Assembly (NCBI GenBank): GCA_023388995.1
Contig: JAEWFD010000032.1
Span: 1-45,048, forward strand
Origin: Bacillota bacterium
GTDB lineage: Bacteria > Bacillota_I > Bacilli_A > Erysipelotrichales > Erysipelotrichaceae
Length of the DNA stretch: 45,048 nucleotides
Direction: 5' to 3'
Below the pieces are notes generated by a model. The model searched no databases, had not been told where the DNA came from, and saw only the letters and a list, made by a program, of their open reading frames with translations. Below, one piece after another: positions 7,641 through 15,968 of the stretch. Position 1 is the stretch's first letter, and each line of letters opens with the position of its first letter. The position numbers and the translations under genes are program-made.

Positions 7641-9282
7641 ATTTCAACTGGATGTCTGGGGTTGGATTACCCTGGCGATCCTGATTTTATACGGTATCTT
7701 TCTGTGCTATCCACTGGGACGTTTGCTGGTACAAGCCTTTTACAGCAAAGCAGATCAAACTTATACCTTGCAGAACTTTGTGAAGTTCTTCAGCCATAAG
7801 TATTATTTTTCAACACTCTGGAACAGCTTCCTTGTTACGTTTTTTGTAACAATTCTGTCCTTGGTGATTGGAACACCGTTGGCGTATTTTTTCTCTTTGT
7901 ATAAGATCAAAGGGAAAGCTTTCTTGCAAATCCTAATTATACTGGCATCCATGTCTGCACCATTTATCGGTGCCTATTCCTGGATCTTGCTATTAGGAAG
8001 AAGCGGTATTATCACGAAATTTCTGCTGAATACCTTTGGTGTCAGAATACCAAGCATTTATGGTTTCATTGGGATTTTGCTGGTAGAAACATTGCAGCTG
8101 TTCCCGCTTGTCTTCTTGTATATTCAAGGGGCATTGAAGAATGTGGATAACTCCCTGATTGAAGCGAGTGAAAATATGGGCTGTACAGGAGCAAAACGCT
8201 TCTTTAAGGTCATTATTCCACTGGTTATGCCTACTCTTCTGGCAGGTGGATTGCTTGTCTTTATGAGAGCATTGGCAGACTTCGGAACACCAATGCTGAT
8301 TGGCGAGGGCTTCCGTACATTCCCGGTGCTGATCTACAGCGAGTTCATTAGCGAGGTAGGCGGAGATGACGGGTTTGCGTCGGCAATTAGCATCATTGCT
8401 ATCTTGATTACAGCAATTGTCTTCCTGGTTCAACGATATTTATCGCAAAGAACAGCCTTCACCATGAATGCCTTGCATCCTATTGAGCCAAAGCCGATGA
8501 AGAAACTCCAAAGCCTTTTGGTTCATGGATTTGCTTATCTGGTGATTGGTGTTGCAATTATGCCGCAGGTATATGTATCTTATACATCATTCTTAAAAAC
8601 AAAAGGGTTGATGTTTGTCGATGGCTATTCGCTGGATAGCTATAAAACAGCATTTAAGAAAATGAGCAATTCGATTACGAATACCTTCCTGATTCCGGGA
8701 ATTGCTTTAGTGATTATTGTCTTCCTGGCGGTTCTGATTGCGTATTTGGTGGTTCGCCGCCGCAATATGATGACATCCATTGTAGACACTACTTCGATGC
8801 TGCCATACATTATTCCGGGATCTGTTGTGGGGATCGCCCTTCTGATTTCTTTCTCTAAGAAACCGGTAATTTTGACGGGGACCATGGTGATTATGGTTGT
8901 AGCCCTTGTAATACGGCGGCTGCCCTATACCATCCGCAGCAGTGTGGCAATTCTCCAGCAAATACCGATTACCATTGAAGAAGCTGCCATCAGCTTAGGT
9001 GCTTCGAAAATGAAGACCTTCTTCAAGGTCACAATGCCAATGATGTCGGCAGGTATTATCTCCGGTGCGATACTAAGCTGGGTAACGATGATTACTGAAT
9101 TGGCAACAGCCATTATCTTGTATTCCAACAAGACGAAGACTTTGACGATTGCAGTATATACGGAAGTCATTCGCGGAAATTACGGCATTGCGGCAGCATT
9201 AAGTACCATTTTGACAGCATTGACAGTCATTTCCTTGCTTGTCTTTATGAGAATTTCCAAAGGAAAAGATATTTCTATTTAA
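7624..9282 (+). CDS. Fused double-domain ABC importer permease (FbpB/AfuB class)
   Basis: A 552-residue inner-membrane protein with about twelve hydrophobic segments arranged as two homologous permease halves (about 1-275 and 285-552). Each half has the EAA-type coupling loop: EASENMGCTGAKRF in the first, EEAAISLGASKMKTF in the second. Fused permeases of this length are typical for the ferric/sugar-phosphate class. The start overlaps the ATPase gene, so the two are translationally coupled. A terminator follows directly. Confidence 0.92.
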   Translation: MKDNNKFQLDVWGWITLAILILYGIFLCYPLGRLLVQAFYSKADQTYTLQNFVKFFSHKYYFSTLWNSFLVTFFVTILSLVIGTPLAYFFSLYKIKGKAFLQILIILASMSAPFIGAYSWILLLGRSGIITKFLLNTFGVRIPSIYGFIGILLVETLQLFPLVFLYIQGALKNVDNSLIEASENMGCTGAKRFFKVIIPLVMPTLLAGGLLVFMRALADFGTPMLIGEGFRTFPVLIYSEFISEVGGDDGFASAISIIAILITAIVFLVQRYLSQRTAFTMNALHPIEPKPMKKLQSLLVHGFAYLVIGVAIMPQVYVSYTSFLKTKGLMFVDGYSLDSYKTAFKKMSNSITNTFLIPGIALVIIVFLAVLIAYLVVRRRNMMTSIVDTTSMLPYIIPGSVVGIALLISFSKKPVILTGTMVIMVVALVIRRLPYTIRSSVAILQQIPITIEEAAISLGASKMKTFFKVTMPMMSAGIISGAILSWVTMITELATAIILYSNKTKTLTIAVYTEVIRGNYGIAAALSTILTALTVISLLVFMRISKGKDISI

Positions 9283-9305
9283 AAACCACTTCGGTGGTTT
9301 TTTTT
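9281..9305 (+). terminator. Terminator of the importer operon
   Basis: AAACCAC / GTGGTTT around a TTCG tetraloop, followed by a run of eight T. The stem begins at the permease stop codon. Confidence 0.9.
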
Positions 9306-9306
9306 G

Positions 9307-9334
9307 TGACAAATGTCATGTTCGTAAATGACAT
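9307..9334. promoter_or_regulatory. TGACA/TGTCA operator cluster before the exporter
   Basis: Three half-sites lie close together: TGACA (9307-9311) and TGTCA (9314-9318) form a palindrome with a 2-base centre, and ATGTCAT (9313-9319) pairs with ATGACAT (9328-9334) over an 8-base spacer. They lie 60 to 87 bases before the exporter ATPase start, just upstream of a possible promoter (GATACT 9368-9373). The layout suits a dimeric regulator such as the NarL-type protein at 14.3 kb; that pairing is inference. Confidence 0.5.
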
Positions 9335-9393
9335 AAGGCACTATCCAGAAGCAGGCATTGCCGCTATGATACTAGTGTAAGGGAGGATTTGTC

Positions 9394-10323
9394 ATGATTA
9401 CAGTTAAAAACTTAGTGAAACGATATGGCGATTTTATCGCCTTGGATCATTTTCATCTCGATATTCAGGAAAAAGAAATATTTGGACTATTAGGACCCAA
9501 TGGCTCGGGAAAAACAACAGCCATCAATTGTATTCTGGCATTGTTGCAATACGATAAGGGAAGTATTGAACTATTTGGAAAACCAATGGCACCGAATGTC
9601 TATGATATCAAAAAAGATATCGGTGTGATTATGCAGAATGTTGCTGTTTTTGAAGAATTGACCGTATATGAGAACATTGATTATTTCTGCGGGCTGTATA
9701 TCACAGATAAAACACTGCGGAAGCAATATGTAGAAGATGCAATTGCTTTTGTCTCACTGCAGGAATTCCGCAATTTTCGTCCCAAGAAGCTAAGCGGCGG
9801 GCTGCTGCGGCGCTTGAATATTGCTTGCGGGATTGCTCATAAACCAAAAATTATATTGCTGGATGAACCGACGATTGCCGTAGATCCGCAAAGCAGAAAC
9901 AATATATTAGAAGGAATCAAGAAACTGAATCAGCAAGGGGCTACGATTATTTATACTTCTCATTATATGGATGAAGTGGAATATCTGTGCGACCGCATCG
10001 GCATTATGGATAAAGGGAAGATCATTGCAATGGGAACCAAGGAAGAACTGAAGAATATGATTGCGCTTGGTGAAACGATCGAGATGCAGCTGGAAGATTG
10101 CTCAGCAGATGTTTTGGCACAGTTAAATATGCTGCCCTTTGTCAGTGAATGCAGCTATCAAGATGGTAAATTAACGCTGCGTTGTACAAAACAGGAAGAC
10201 AATGTGATCAAATTATTGAATTTCTTGAAACAGCAGGATTTAATACCACATTGGATTCATAGTGAGCAGCCAACTTTGAATGATGTCTTTTTGGAGATTA
10301 CCGGAAAGCAATTGCGGGATTAG
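9394..10323 (+). CDS. ABC-2 exporter ATPase (DrrA/LnrL-like)
   Basis: A 309-residue ATPase: Walker A GPNGSGKTT (about residues 34-42), signature KLSGGLLRR (unusual GGLLRR in place of GGQQQR), Walker B ILLDEP, H-loop TSHYMDE. A C-terminal tail of about 90 residues (from residue 220) is typical of drug-export ATPases. GGGAGG at 9381-9386 sets the start. Two ABC-2 permease genes follow, the first 10 bases downstream. The ATPase-permease-permease order matches LnrLMN-type lipid or antibiotic exporters, whose kinase/regulator pair resembles the genes at 14.3-16.0 kb. Confidence 0.88.
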   Translation: MITVKNLVKRYGDFIALDHFHLDIQEKEIFGLLGPNGSGKTTAINCILALLQYDKGSIELFGKPMAPNVYDIKKDIGVIMQNVAVFEELTVYENIDYFCGLYITDKTLRKQYVEDAIAFVSLQEFRNFRPKKLSGGLLRRLNIACGIAHKPKIILLDEPTIAVDPQSRNNILEGIKKLNQQGATIIYTSHYMDEVEYLCDRIGIMDKGKIIAMGTKEELKNMIALGETIEMQLEDCSADVLAQLNMLPFVSECSYQDGKLTLRCTKQEDNVIKLLNFLKQQDLIPHWIHSEQPTLNDVFLEITGKQLRD

Positions 10324-10333
10324 GAGGCAGCGT

Positions 10334-11470
10334 ATGTTCAGACATATTTTTAAATATCGCTTGTTATGTTATTTGCGCAATACATCCACGCTGTTCTGGA
10401 TGCTGGTCTTTCCGCTTGTCTTAACGTCGTTTTTCTATACTTCCTTTTCCGGTTTGCTGAGCCGGGAAGCCTTTGAACAAATACCCGTTGCGGTGGTGTA
10501 TCTGCAAAAAGGGGAAAACAATATGATCTTGCAGGGAGCCATGCAAGAAATGAATACAGCAGATGCATTGTTCGATGTACTGGAAGTAAATCAAGTGCAA
10601 GCAGAAGCCTTGCTGGAACAAGAGAAGATTGCCGGCTATATTATTTCTGATCAAAACGGCAGCAGAATTATAGCCAGAGAGTCCAGTTTGCGGGTGAGCA
10701 TCATGAAAGAATTCATGGACCAAGTTACGATGATGCAAACGTCAATGATGGATCTCATGCAAAAGAATGTTGATATTGATATTCCTGCATTCATTGCAGA
10801 TTTGACAAATCGCATTAATTTTGTGGGAAGTGCGGCACAAACGAATAAGCCTGATTTTACGGTCGTTTTCTTCTACTCTATTTTTGCGATGGTTTGTTTC
10901 TATGCCAGTTTTCAGGGAATTGAAGAAATTCGTGTTACCCAGGCTAACCAAAGCAGTCAGGCTGCCAGAATCAGCATAGCTCCTACGCATAAGCTGAAAA
11001 GCTTTTTAGCCGGTATTTGTGCGGTGCTTGTGATTCAAACGATAGTGCTGATCGTCTTGTTTGTTTACATGAAATGGATCTTGCACATTCAATTCGGCAA
11101 TGCCATTGGCCATATCGCTCTGACTTGCCTGATCGGTTCGATCTGCGGAATCTTTTTCGGTGCCTGCCTAGCATCAATTCTTACAACGAAACAAGGAACA
11201 ACAGAATCTATCAGTGCCGCTATTGTCATGTTTCTTTGTTTTTTATCCGGTATGATGAGTACTGATATTAAATATTATTTGGAAAAAACTTCCGTGTTGT
11301 TTCGTTACTGCAATCCGGTCAGCTTAATCACAGACTCATTGTATGCTCTCTACTATTTCGATTCCTATGAGCGCTGGGGACTGAATCTAGTGCTGCTGTC
11401 ATGCATGGCCATCGGATTATGTGCGATCACATTTATTATTTTAAGGAGGCAGCGCTATGCAAGTTTATAA
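10334..11470 (+). CDS. ABC-2 type exporter permease, first subunit
   Basis: A 378-residue membrane protein starting at ATG 10334 behind GGAGG at 10323-10327. One membrane segment near the N terminus (about 19-40) is followed by a roughly 150-residue extracytoplasmic loop, then five segments between about residue 178 and the end. This is the ABC-2 permease pattern (LnrM/YhgE-related). It overlaps the next permease by 14 bases, so the two subunits are probably made together and form a heterodimer on the 9394 ATPase. The exported substrate is unknown. Confidence 0.82.
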   Translation: MFRHIFKYRLLCYLRNTSTLFWMLVFPLVLTSFFYTSFSGLLSREAFEQIPVAVVYLQKGENNMILQGAMQEMNTADALFDVLEVNQVQAEALLEQEKIAGYIISDQNGSRIIARESSLRVSIMKEFMDQVTMMQTSMMDLMQKNVDIDIPAFIADLTNRINFVGSAAQTNKPDFTVVFFYSIFAMVCFYASFQGIEEIRVTQANQSSQAARISIAPTHKLKSFLAGICAVLVIQTIVLIVLFVYMKWILHIQFGNAIGHIALTCLIGSICGIFFGACLASILTTKQGTTESISAAIVMFLCFLSGMMSTDIKYYLEKTSVLFRYCNPVSLITDSLYALYYFDSYERWGLNLVLLSCMAIGLCAITFIILRRQRYASL

Positions 11471-12623
11471 AGCTTATTTCAAGATCATCCGCCATAACCT
11501 GACGGGAACGATTATTTATTTCTTTGTATTTTTGCTAGTCTCGGTGTTAATCACTGTGTCAGGAAACAAGGTGCCGCCGCAAGCAGAATTCAAGCAAAGT
11601 TCTGCAAGAATTACGATTGTAAATGAAGATCAGCCAAGTGCGATGGTGGATGGACTGATTGCATTGTTGGGACAGCAGTACGAGATCATCGATATTGCGT
11701 CTGCAGAAGCAATGCGCGAAGCTTTATTCTATCGCGAAATAGAATATGCCTTGCGTATACCGGCAGGCTTTGCAGATGCCTTCTATTCACCGCAGCCTTT
11801 GCAGCTGGATAGCAACCAGGTTCCGGATTCGTATGTCGGAACATACGTTGATCTGAGCATCAACCAGTATTTGAACACCTTGCGATTATATGGAAATTAT
11901 GATTCTGCGCAGCAAGAAGAGCAGATTAAGCTGGTTGCAGCGATGATGGAGCAGCATACGCCGGTCATGTTGAAAGAGCAGCTGCCGGTTGTTCAGAAAG
12001 ATACGCTCTTCCGATATGTGAATAATACTTCTTATATCATTTTGGCTGCTATCTTATTCTGCATTACGTCATTCATGATTCAGTTCAATGAACCGGAAAT
12101 CAGAAAGAGAACAGACTGTTCCCCACGCCGAAGATGGACGATTGATCTGGCTATTCTGGCTGCCAATGGTACTGTAGCAAGCATTGTTTTATTGGTGTTG
12201 ATTCTGCTTGCGGCAATTCTGTGTAATGGTGCCATATTCTCTATAAAAGGCTTGTTGTATATCGGGGTGATGACAGCATATACATTCATGTGTATTGCAC
12301 TGGCTTTCATGCTCAGTATTCTGCTTCAGAAAAAGACAATCCTGACAGCAATCGTTACAACGCTGTCGCTGGGCTTCAGCTTCTTGGGAGGCACCTTTGT
12401 TCCTTTGGAATTGCTATCTGAGCAAGTGCATCTGATCGGGAGCTTTGTGCCTTCCTTCTGGTTCACGATTGCCTGCGAAAATATCGCTTCAGTCATGGAA
12501 ATCACGATCAGCGAATTGCAGCCGATGCTGAAAGGAATTGCCTTGATCTTGTGTTTTGGTCTGGCATTTCTGTCATTAGGTCTTCTGTTTACAAACCTCA
12601 AGAAAACTTCCATACATGTCTAG
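11457..12623 (+). CDS. ABC-2 type exporter permease, second subunit
   Basis: A 388-residue permease with the same architecture as its neighbour: an N-terminal membrane segment (about 15-35), a large outer loop with mixed polar sequence, and five membrane segments from about residue 190. AAGGAGG at 11444-11449 precedes ATG 11457 inside the previous gene. Last gene of the exporter operon; a strong terminator begins at the next base. The substrate is unknown; by family, a peptide, lipid-like or antibiotic molecule is likely. Confidence 0.82.
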   Translation: MQVYKAYFKIIRHNLTGTIIYFFVFLLVSVLITVSGNKVPPQAEFKQSSARITIVNEDQPSAMVDGLIALLGQQYEIIDIASAEAMREALFYREIEYALRIPAGFADAFYSPQPLQLDSNQVPDSYVGTYVDLSINQYLNTLRLYGNYDSAQQEEQIKLVAAMMEQHTPVMLKEQLPVVQKDTLFRYVNNTSYIILAAILFCITSFMIQFNEPEIRKRTDCSPRRRWTIDLAILAANGTVASIVLLVLILLAAILCNGAIFSIKGLLYIGVMTAYTFMCIALAFMLSILLQKKTILTAIVTTLSLGFSFLGGTFVPLELLSEQVHLIGSFVPSFWFTIACENIASVMEITISELQPMLKGIALILCFGLAFLSLGLLFTNLKKTSIHV

Positions 12624-12652
12624 GATACCAAGTATTGCTTGGTATCTTTTTT
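12624..12652 (+). terminator. Terminator of the exporter operon
   Basis: GATACCAAG / CTTGGTATC with a TATTG loop and six T; the stem starts at the base after the stop codon. Confidence 0.92.
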
Positions 12653-12703
12653 ATGCATCTAAATACAATGTTATTCAATAAGATTACTTATAAATAGCAA
12701 AAA

Positions 12704-12733
12704 ACCTTACAAAATTAAAATAAGGTGTATAAT
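12704..12733 (+). promoter_or_regulatory. Promoter of the EAL-HDOD gene with inverted repeat
   Basis: The -10 is TATAAT at 12728-12733. ACCTTA (12704-12709) and TAAGGT (12721-12726) form an inverted repeat across the -35/spacer, a placement suited to a repressor. The -35 is weak (TTACAA at 12707-12712 is only 15 bases away). Confidence 0.45.
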
Positions 12734-12777
12734 ATAACTAGCATAGAATGTAATGTATAGAATCAAGAGGAAAAAAT

Positions 12778-13989
12778 ATGGATGTTTATGTGGCTAGACA
12801 GCCTATATTCGACCGTACCATGAAACTATTCGGCTATGAATTGCTATATCGTAAAAGCAACAATAACTTTTACGAAGGTGTCGACGATGATGAAGCGACG
12901 ATGAACTTAATTACCAATAGTTTTTTGGTGTTTAACTTTGATCAGCTCATTAGTCAAACATGGGGTTTTATTAACTTTTCAGCGAATTTTTTGATGAGTG
13001 ACATGGTATATCTGCTGCCCGAAAAACAAGTGGTAATTGAAATTCTGGAACGTGTCGAAGTAACTGAGGAAGTGATTGAAGCATGCCGTTCCTTAAAAGC
13101 AAAAGGATACATGCTGGCACTTGATGATTTCATCATTGATGAACGCTTGCAAACATATTTGCCGTTGATTGAACTGGTCGATATCATTAAAATCGAATAT
13201 CCGGCAATGAATGTGCCGCTTACAAGAAAGTTCATCCGACGGTTTCGTGATCAAATCTTGTTTCTGGCAGAAAAGGTAGAGACGTTTGATGACTATCATT
13301 TAGCTAAGGATATGGGGTTTCAGCTTTTTCAAGGGTATTTTTTTAGTAAACCGGAACTTAATATTGCCAAGGATATTGGTTCGATCAATGCAACACTGAT
13401 CGAACTATTGCAGTCGCTGCAAAAAAAAGAAGTTAATTTTGATGAAGTAACCTCTATTATTCAACGAGATGTTGGTTTGTCATTCAAGCTCATCAAGATG
13501 TCTAATTTCGTTCAGTTTGGAGCTAAGTACCAAATCACTTCGCTGCGGCAAGCCTTGGTTCATATCGGAACAACTGAAATCGCTCGCTGGGCGAATTTGA
13601 TGTTGATGAAGGGAATTCAGCGTGCTGAAAACGCCGAACTTATTAAAAACTCTATCTTGCGCGGCAAGGTTCTTTCGTTGATGGCAATGGATTTTGATAA
13701 GTCGCGGGAGTACGATTACTTCACCTTAGGCATTTTTTCTTCCATCGATCGCTTGCTTGACCAGCCAATGAAGCAGGCTATTGCAGGGCTTCCGCTTCAT
13801 ACTGAGGTTGTGGATGCACTCACCGGCAAGCAAAATATATTATCAGCCAGTTTACAGGCAGTAATGGCTTTGGAACAAGGTACGTGGACCCAAGGACATA
13901 TAATGATCGGCAAGAATCCGTATAAGGCATCAGATTGCATGAAATACTATCTTGAAGCAATCAAGTGGGAACAATCACTGGTATATTAG
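12778..13989 (+). CDS. EAL-HDOD signalling protein (YuxH-like)
   Basis: A 403-residue two-domain protein: a compact EAL domain (about 1-200) and an HDOD domain (about 205-395). The EAL signature is ELLYR at residues 21-25; INFS, VIEILE, ALDDF, IKIEY, AEKVET and QGYFFSKP follow in family order. The loop that is normally DDFGTGYS reads DDFIIDE, so cyclic-di-GMP hydrolysis is doubtful; many HDOD-linked EAL domains are inactive binding or scaffold modules. GAGG at 12766-12769 precedes the start. The DUF503 gene follows 11 bases later and is probably co-transcribed. Confidence 0.85.
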   Translation: MDVYVARQPIFDRTMKLFGYELLYRKSNNNFYEGVDDDEATMNLITNSFLVFNFDQLISQTWGFINFSANFLMSDMVYLLPEKQVVIEILERVEVTEEVIEACRSLKAKGYMLALDDFIIDERLQTYLPLIELVDIIKIEYPAMNVPLTRKFIRRFRDQILFLAEKVETFDDYHLAKDMGFQLFQGYFFSKPELNIAKDIGSINATLIELLQSLQKKEVNFDEVTSIIQRDVGLSFKLIKMSNFVQFGAKYQITSLRQALVHIGTTEIARWANLMLMKGIQRAENAELIKNSILRGKVLSLMAMDFDKSREYDYFTLGIFSSIDRLLDQPMKQAIAGLPLHTEVVDALTGKQNILSASLQAVMALEQGTWTQGHIMIGKNPYKASDCMKYYLEAIKWEQSLVY

Positions 13990-14000
13990 GAGGTTTACGC

Positions 14001-14282
14001 ATGGAAATTCTAGCTTTATATATCACCTTTCATGCCGGAGAGGTTCATTCACTGAAAGAAAAACGCTCCATCATGCAACGGCTGACGCAAAGAATACGCA
14101 ATACTTGGCCGGTTTGTGTGATGGAGGTTGCGAAGCAAGATACGTGGCAAACCATTGTTTTGGGAATCGTGATTGCAGCGCATCATAAACAGCAGGCAGA
14201 TTCTATTGCCGATCAGATCATAGCATTGGCTGAGCAGGATAAAGAAACAGTGATAAGCCTTATAGAGCGGGAGTGGCGTTAG
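14001..14282 (+). CDS. DUF503 (YlxP-like) family protein
   Basis: A 93-residue protein that matches the DUF503/YlxP family: short beta strand EILALYITFH, then the conserved SLKEKRSIMQRL helix, then the QDTWQTIVLGIVIAA strand. It often sits beside infB/rbfA in other Bacillota and has no settled function. AGGAGG at 13989-13994 sets ATG 14001; a longer start upstream would overlap the EAL-HDOD gene. Its stop lies 1 base from the stop of the convergent response-regulator gene. No terminator fits in that gap. Confidence 0.8.
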   Translation: MEILALYITFHAGEVHSLKEKRSIMQRLTQRIRNTWPVCVMEVAKQDTWQTIVLGIVIAAHHKQQADSIADQIIALAEQDKETVISLIEREWR

Positions 14283-14283
14283 T

Positions 14284-14904
14284 CTAACGCAGATGGTTGT
14301 AGTAATAGACCACTAGCTGCGTGCGGCTTTTGATTCCTAGCTTATCACATATCATACTTAAATAATTACGGACGGTTCCTTCACTTAAATACAAAGATAA
14401 TGCAATTTCGCGATTTGATTTCCCTTGCGCAACATGCTGGATCAGTTCCAGTTCTTTTTCAGTTAAATCGCAGTGTAGTTCTTTCGGGGTTTTTTGTCTT
14501 TGCAGTAAATCCTGAAACTTGCTGGTTACACTGTCCCCGAAAACGCACTGCCCCTGCTGAATGGCATGGAGGGAATCGATGATTCCTTCGTAATTCTGCT
14601 TAAGAAAATACCCTTTCGCTCCAATGCGCAATGCTTGGATGATATAGTCATCATCATTGAATGTGGTTAAAAACAGAATACGGGCAGCTGCATCTTGATC
14701 TAATATCTTAGCGGCAGCCTCAATGCCGGATTGCCTCGGCATGCGAATATCAAGAATAAGAATATCAGGACGATGATGGAAATAGAGATCAACAGCCTCT
14801 TGAGCATTGTGGCCCAATGCCGATACCTCAATCTTGCTGGCGCTTAAAATCGTTTTTAATGCAATACAAATCAGCTCATCATCATCAATGATCACGACAC
14901 GCAT
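14284..14904 (-). CDS. NarL/LuxR-type response regulator (LnrK-like)
   Basis: A 206-residue regulator: receiver domain with D7-D9 acidic cluster, phospho-acceptor D52 in LDIRMP, a TFNDDDYI segment and LKQN lysine; then a LuxR-type helix-turn-helix (LTEKELELIQHVAQGKSNREIA ... GTVRNYLSMI, about residues 143-200). The start overlaps the kinase end by 13 bases, so it is translated with it. The pair resembles B. subtilis LnrJK/YxjML-type systems that control ABC-2 exporters; the nearest candidate target is the operon at 9394, which has palindromes in its promoter. Confidence 0.88.
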   Translation of the reverse strand: MRVVIIDDDELICIALKTILSASKIEVSALGHNAQEAVDLYFHHRPDILILDIRMPRQSGIEAAAKILDQDAAARILFLTTFNDDDYIIQALRIGAKGYFLKQNYEGIIDSLHAIQQGQCVFGDSVTSKFQDLLQRQKTPKELHCDLTEKELELIQHVAQGKSNREIALSLYLSEGTVRNYLSMICDKLGIKSRTQLVVYYYNHLR

Positions 14905-15962
14905 TGTCCATCCTCCTTCGGTATAGTTATAAAAATTTGAAAACCTTGATCTGTTGTAATTTGACTGTATCCCTTTAACCGCTGTACTCGATCTGCAATA
15001 CTTTGCAAGCCGATCCCGAATCCTGTTTTAACGCTGGTATTGGTACCGTTGTCTTTGATCTTGCATTGAAACAACTTTGGATGTTCCTGAAAAGAGAGCG
15101 TACAGTGTGACGCATTGGAATGTTTGGCAATATTGGTCAATGCTTCTTTGGTGATTGCCAGCAATGCAAGCTTCACTTCATATGGAATGGATGATTGAAT
15201 GCGGTAGTTCAGATCTGCTTTGCAATGACGGAATTCAAAGACCAGCTGTGACAATTCCTGTTCCAGATCTATAGAAGCATCATGCAGATTATGAATGCTG
15301 CTGCGGATGCTGTCCATGGCTGCATCCAGTGTTTTCTTCATTCCTTCCAGCTGTTCCTTTTCTTGATCCGCAGTCGCTGTAATTCGCAGTGCGCCTACTT
15401 GCAAAATAGCGCTGGTTAGCCGATGGCCGACATGATCATGTATTTCCCGGGCAATGCGGTTGCGCTCACGCAGAGTTGCTACATTAATCTCATATTCCTG
15501 CCGTTCCAGCAACAAGGCATTTTTTTCTTCTAATTGCAGCATAAACTCTTTATTCAAGTCACGCAGTTGAATATGATCTTTCTTCAGCAGCTGATAGCTG
15601 ACTGTTTTTTGCTTTAATATCCAGCAAACAGAAAGCAAGCAAAGCAGTAGGAGCAGCTGTTCCAAAGAAAAGTGCTGATAGGAGGCAAGAAGCGGAATCA
15701 GCAATAAGCCACTCCACAAAGCTGCAGATACATCATATAAAAGCAAAGGCAGGAAAGCCAAAAAAGCAAATTCAAAGAAACATGCCATTCCATATGCAGC
15801 GAAGAAAAGAAGTCTGATATATTTGTTTTTCTGGATTGCCAGCAGACTGCTGAAAGAAATTGCCATGAGAATATAAAATATAACATAAATGGAATTTATA
15901 TTGATATAGCAAAGAACAGATCCAAATAGGAAGAGCAGCAACTTATCTACGATTGTTTTCAT
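14892..15962 (-). CDS. DesK-type sensor histidine kinase (LnrJ-like)
   Basis: A 356-residue kinase with four to five N-terminal membrane segments (about residues 7-118), no large outer domain, a short coiled linker (125-165), the HisKA_3 phospho-acceptor His175 in AREIHDHVGHRL, and a C-terminal ATPase domain (N box ITKEALTNIAKHS, G box FGIGLQSI). Kinases of this build sense signals in the membrane. The gene starts 6 bases after the AraC-type gene upstream, so AraC, kinase and regulator form one minus-strand operon, a mix not usual for LnrJK-type systems. Confidence 0.88.
   Translation of the reverse strand: MKTIVDKLLLFLFGSVLCYININSIYVIFYILMAISFSSLLAIQKNKYIRLLFFAAYGMACFFEFAFLAFLPLLLYDVSAALWSGLLLIPLLASYQHFSLEQLLLLLCLLSVCWILKQKTVSYQLLKKDHIQLRDLNKEFMLQLEEKNALLLERQEYEINVATLRERNRIAREIHDHVGHRLTSAILQVGALRITATADQEKEQLEGMKKTLDAAMDSIRSSIHNLHDASIDLEQELSQLVFEFRHCKADLNYRIQSSIPYEVKLALLAITKEALTNIAKHSNASHCTLSFQEHPKLFQCKIKDNGTNTSVKTGFGIGLQSIADRVQRLKGYSQITTDQGFQIFITIPKEDGQCVS
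15442..15455. other. Candidate Noc-binding sequence (13 of 14)
   Basis: ATTTCCCGGGCAAT differs at one base from the B. subtilis Noc-binding consensus ATTTCCCGGGAAAT. A Noc orthologue is encoded at 30662. The site lies inside the kinase codons for the conserved A-R-E-I motif, so protein constraint could produce the match. Noc sites in B. subtilis are also commonly inside genes. Confidence 0.35.
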
Positions 15963-15968
15963 AGTTGC

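Noticed and set aside
5477..9282. A dedicated ferric-iron uptake operon
   Set aside because: The superfamily label would fit, but the two-component neighbours, cre-like box and lack of an obvious double-Tyr iron site argue against iron.
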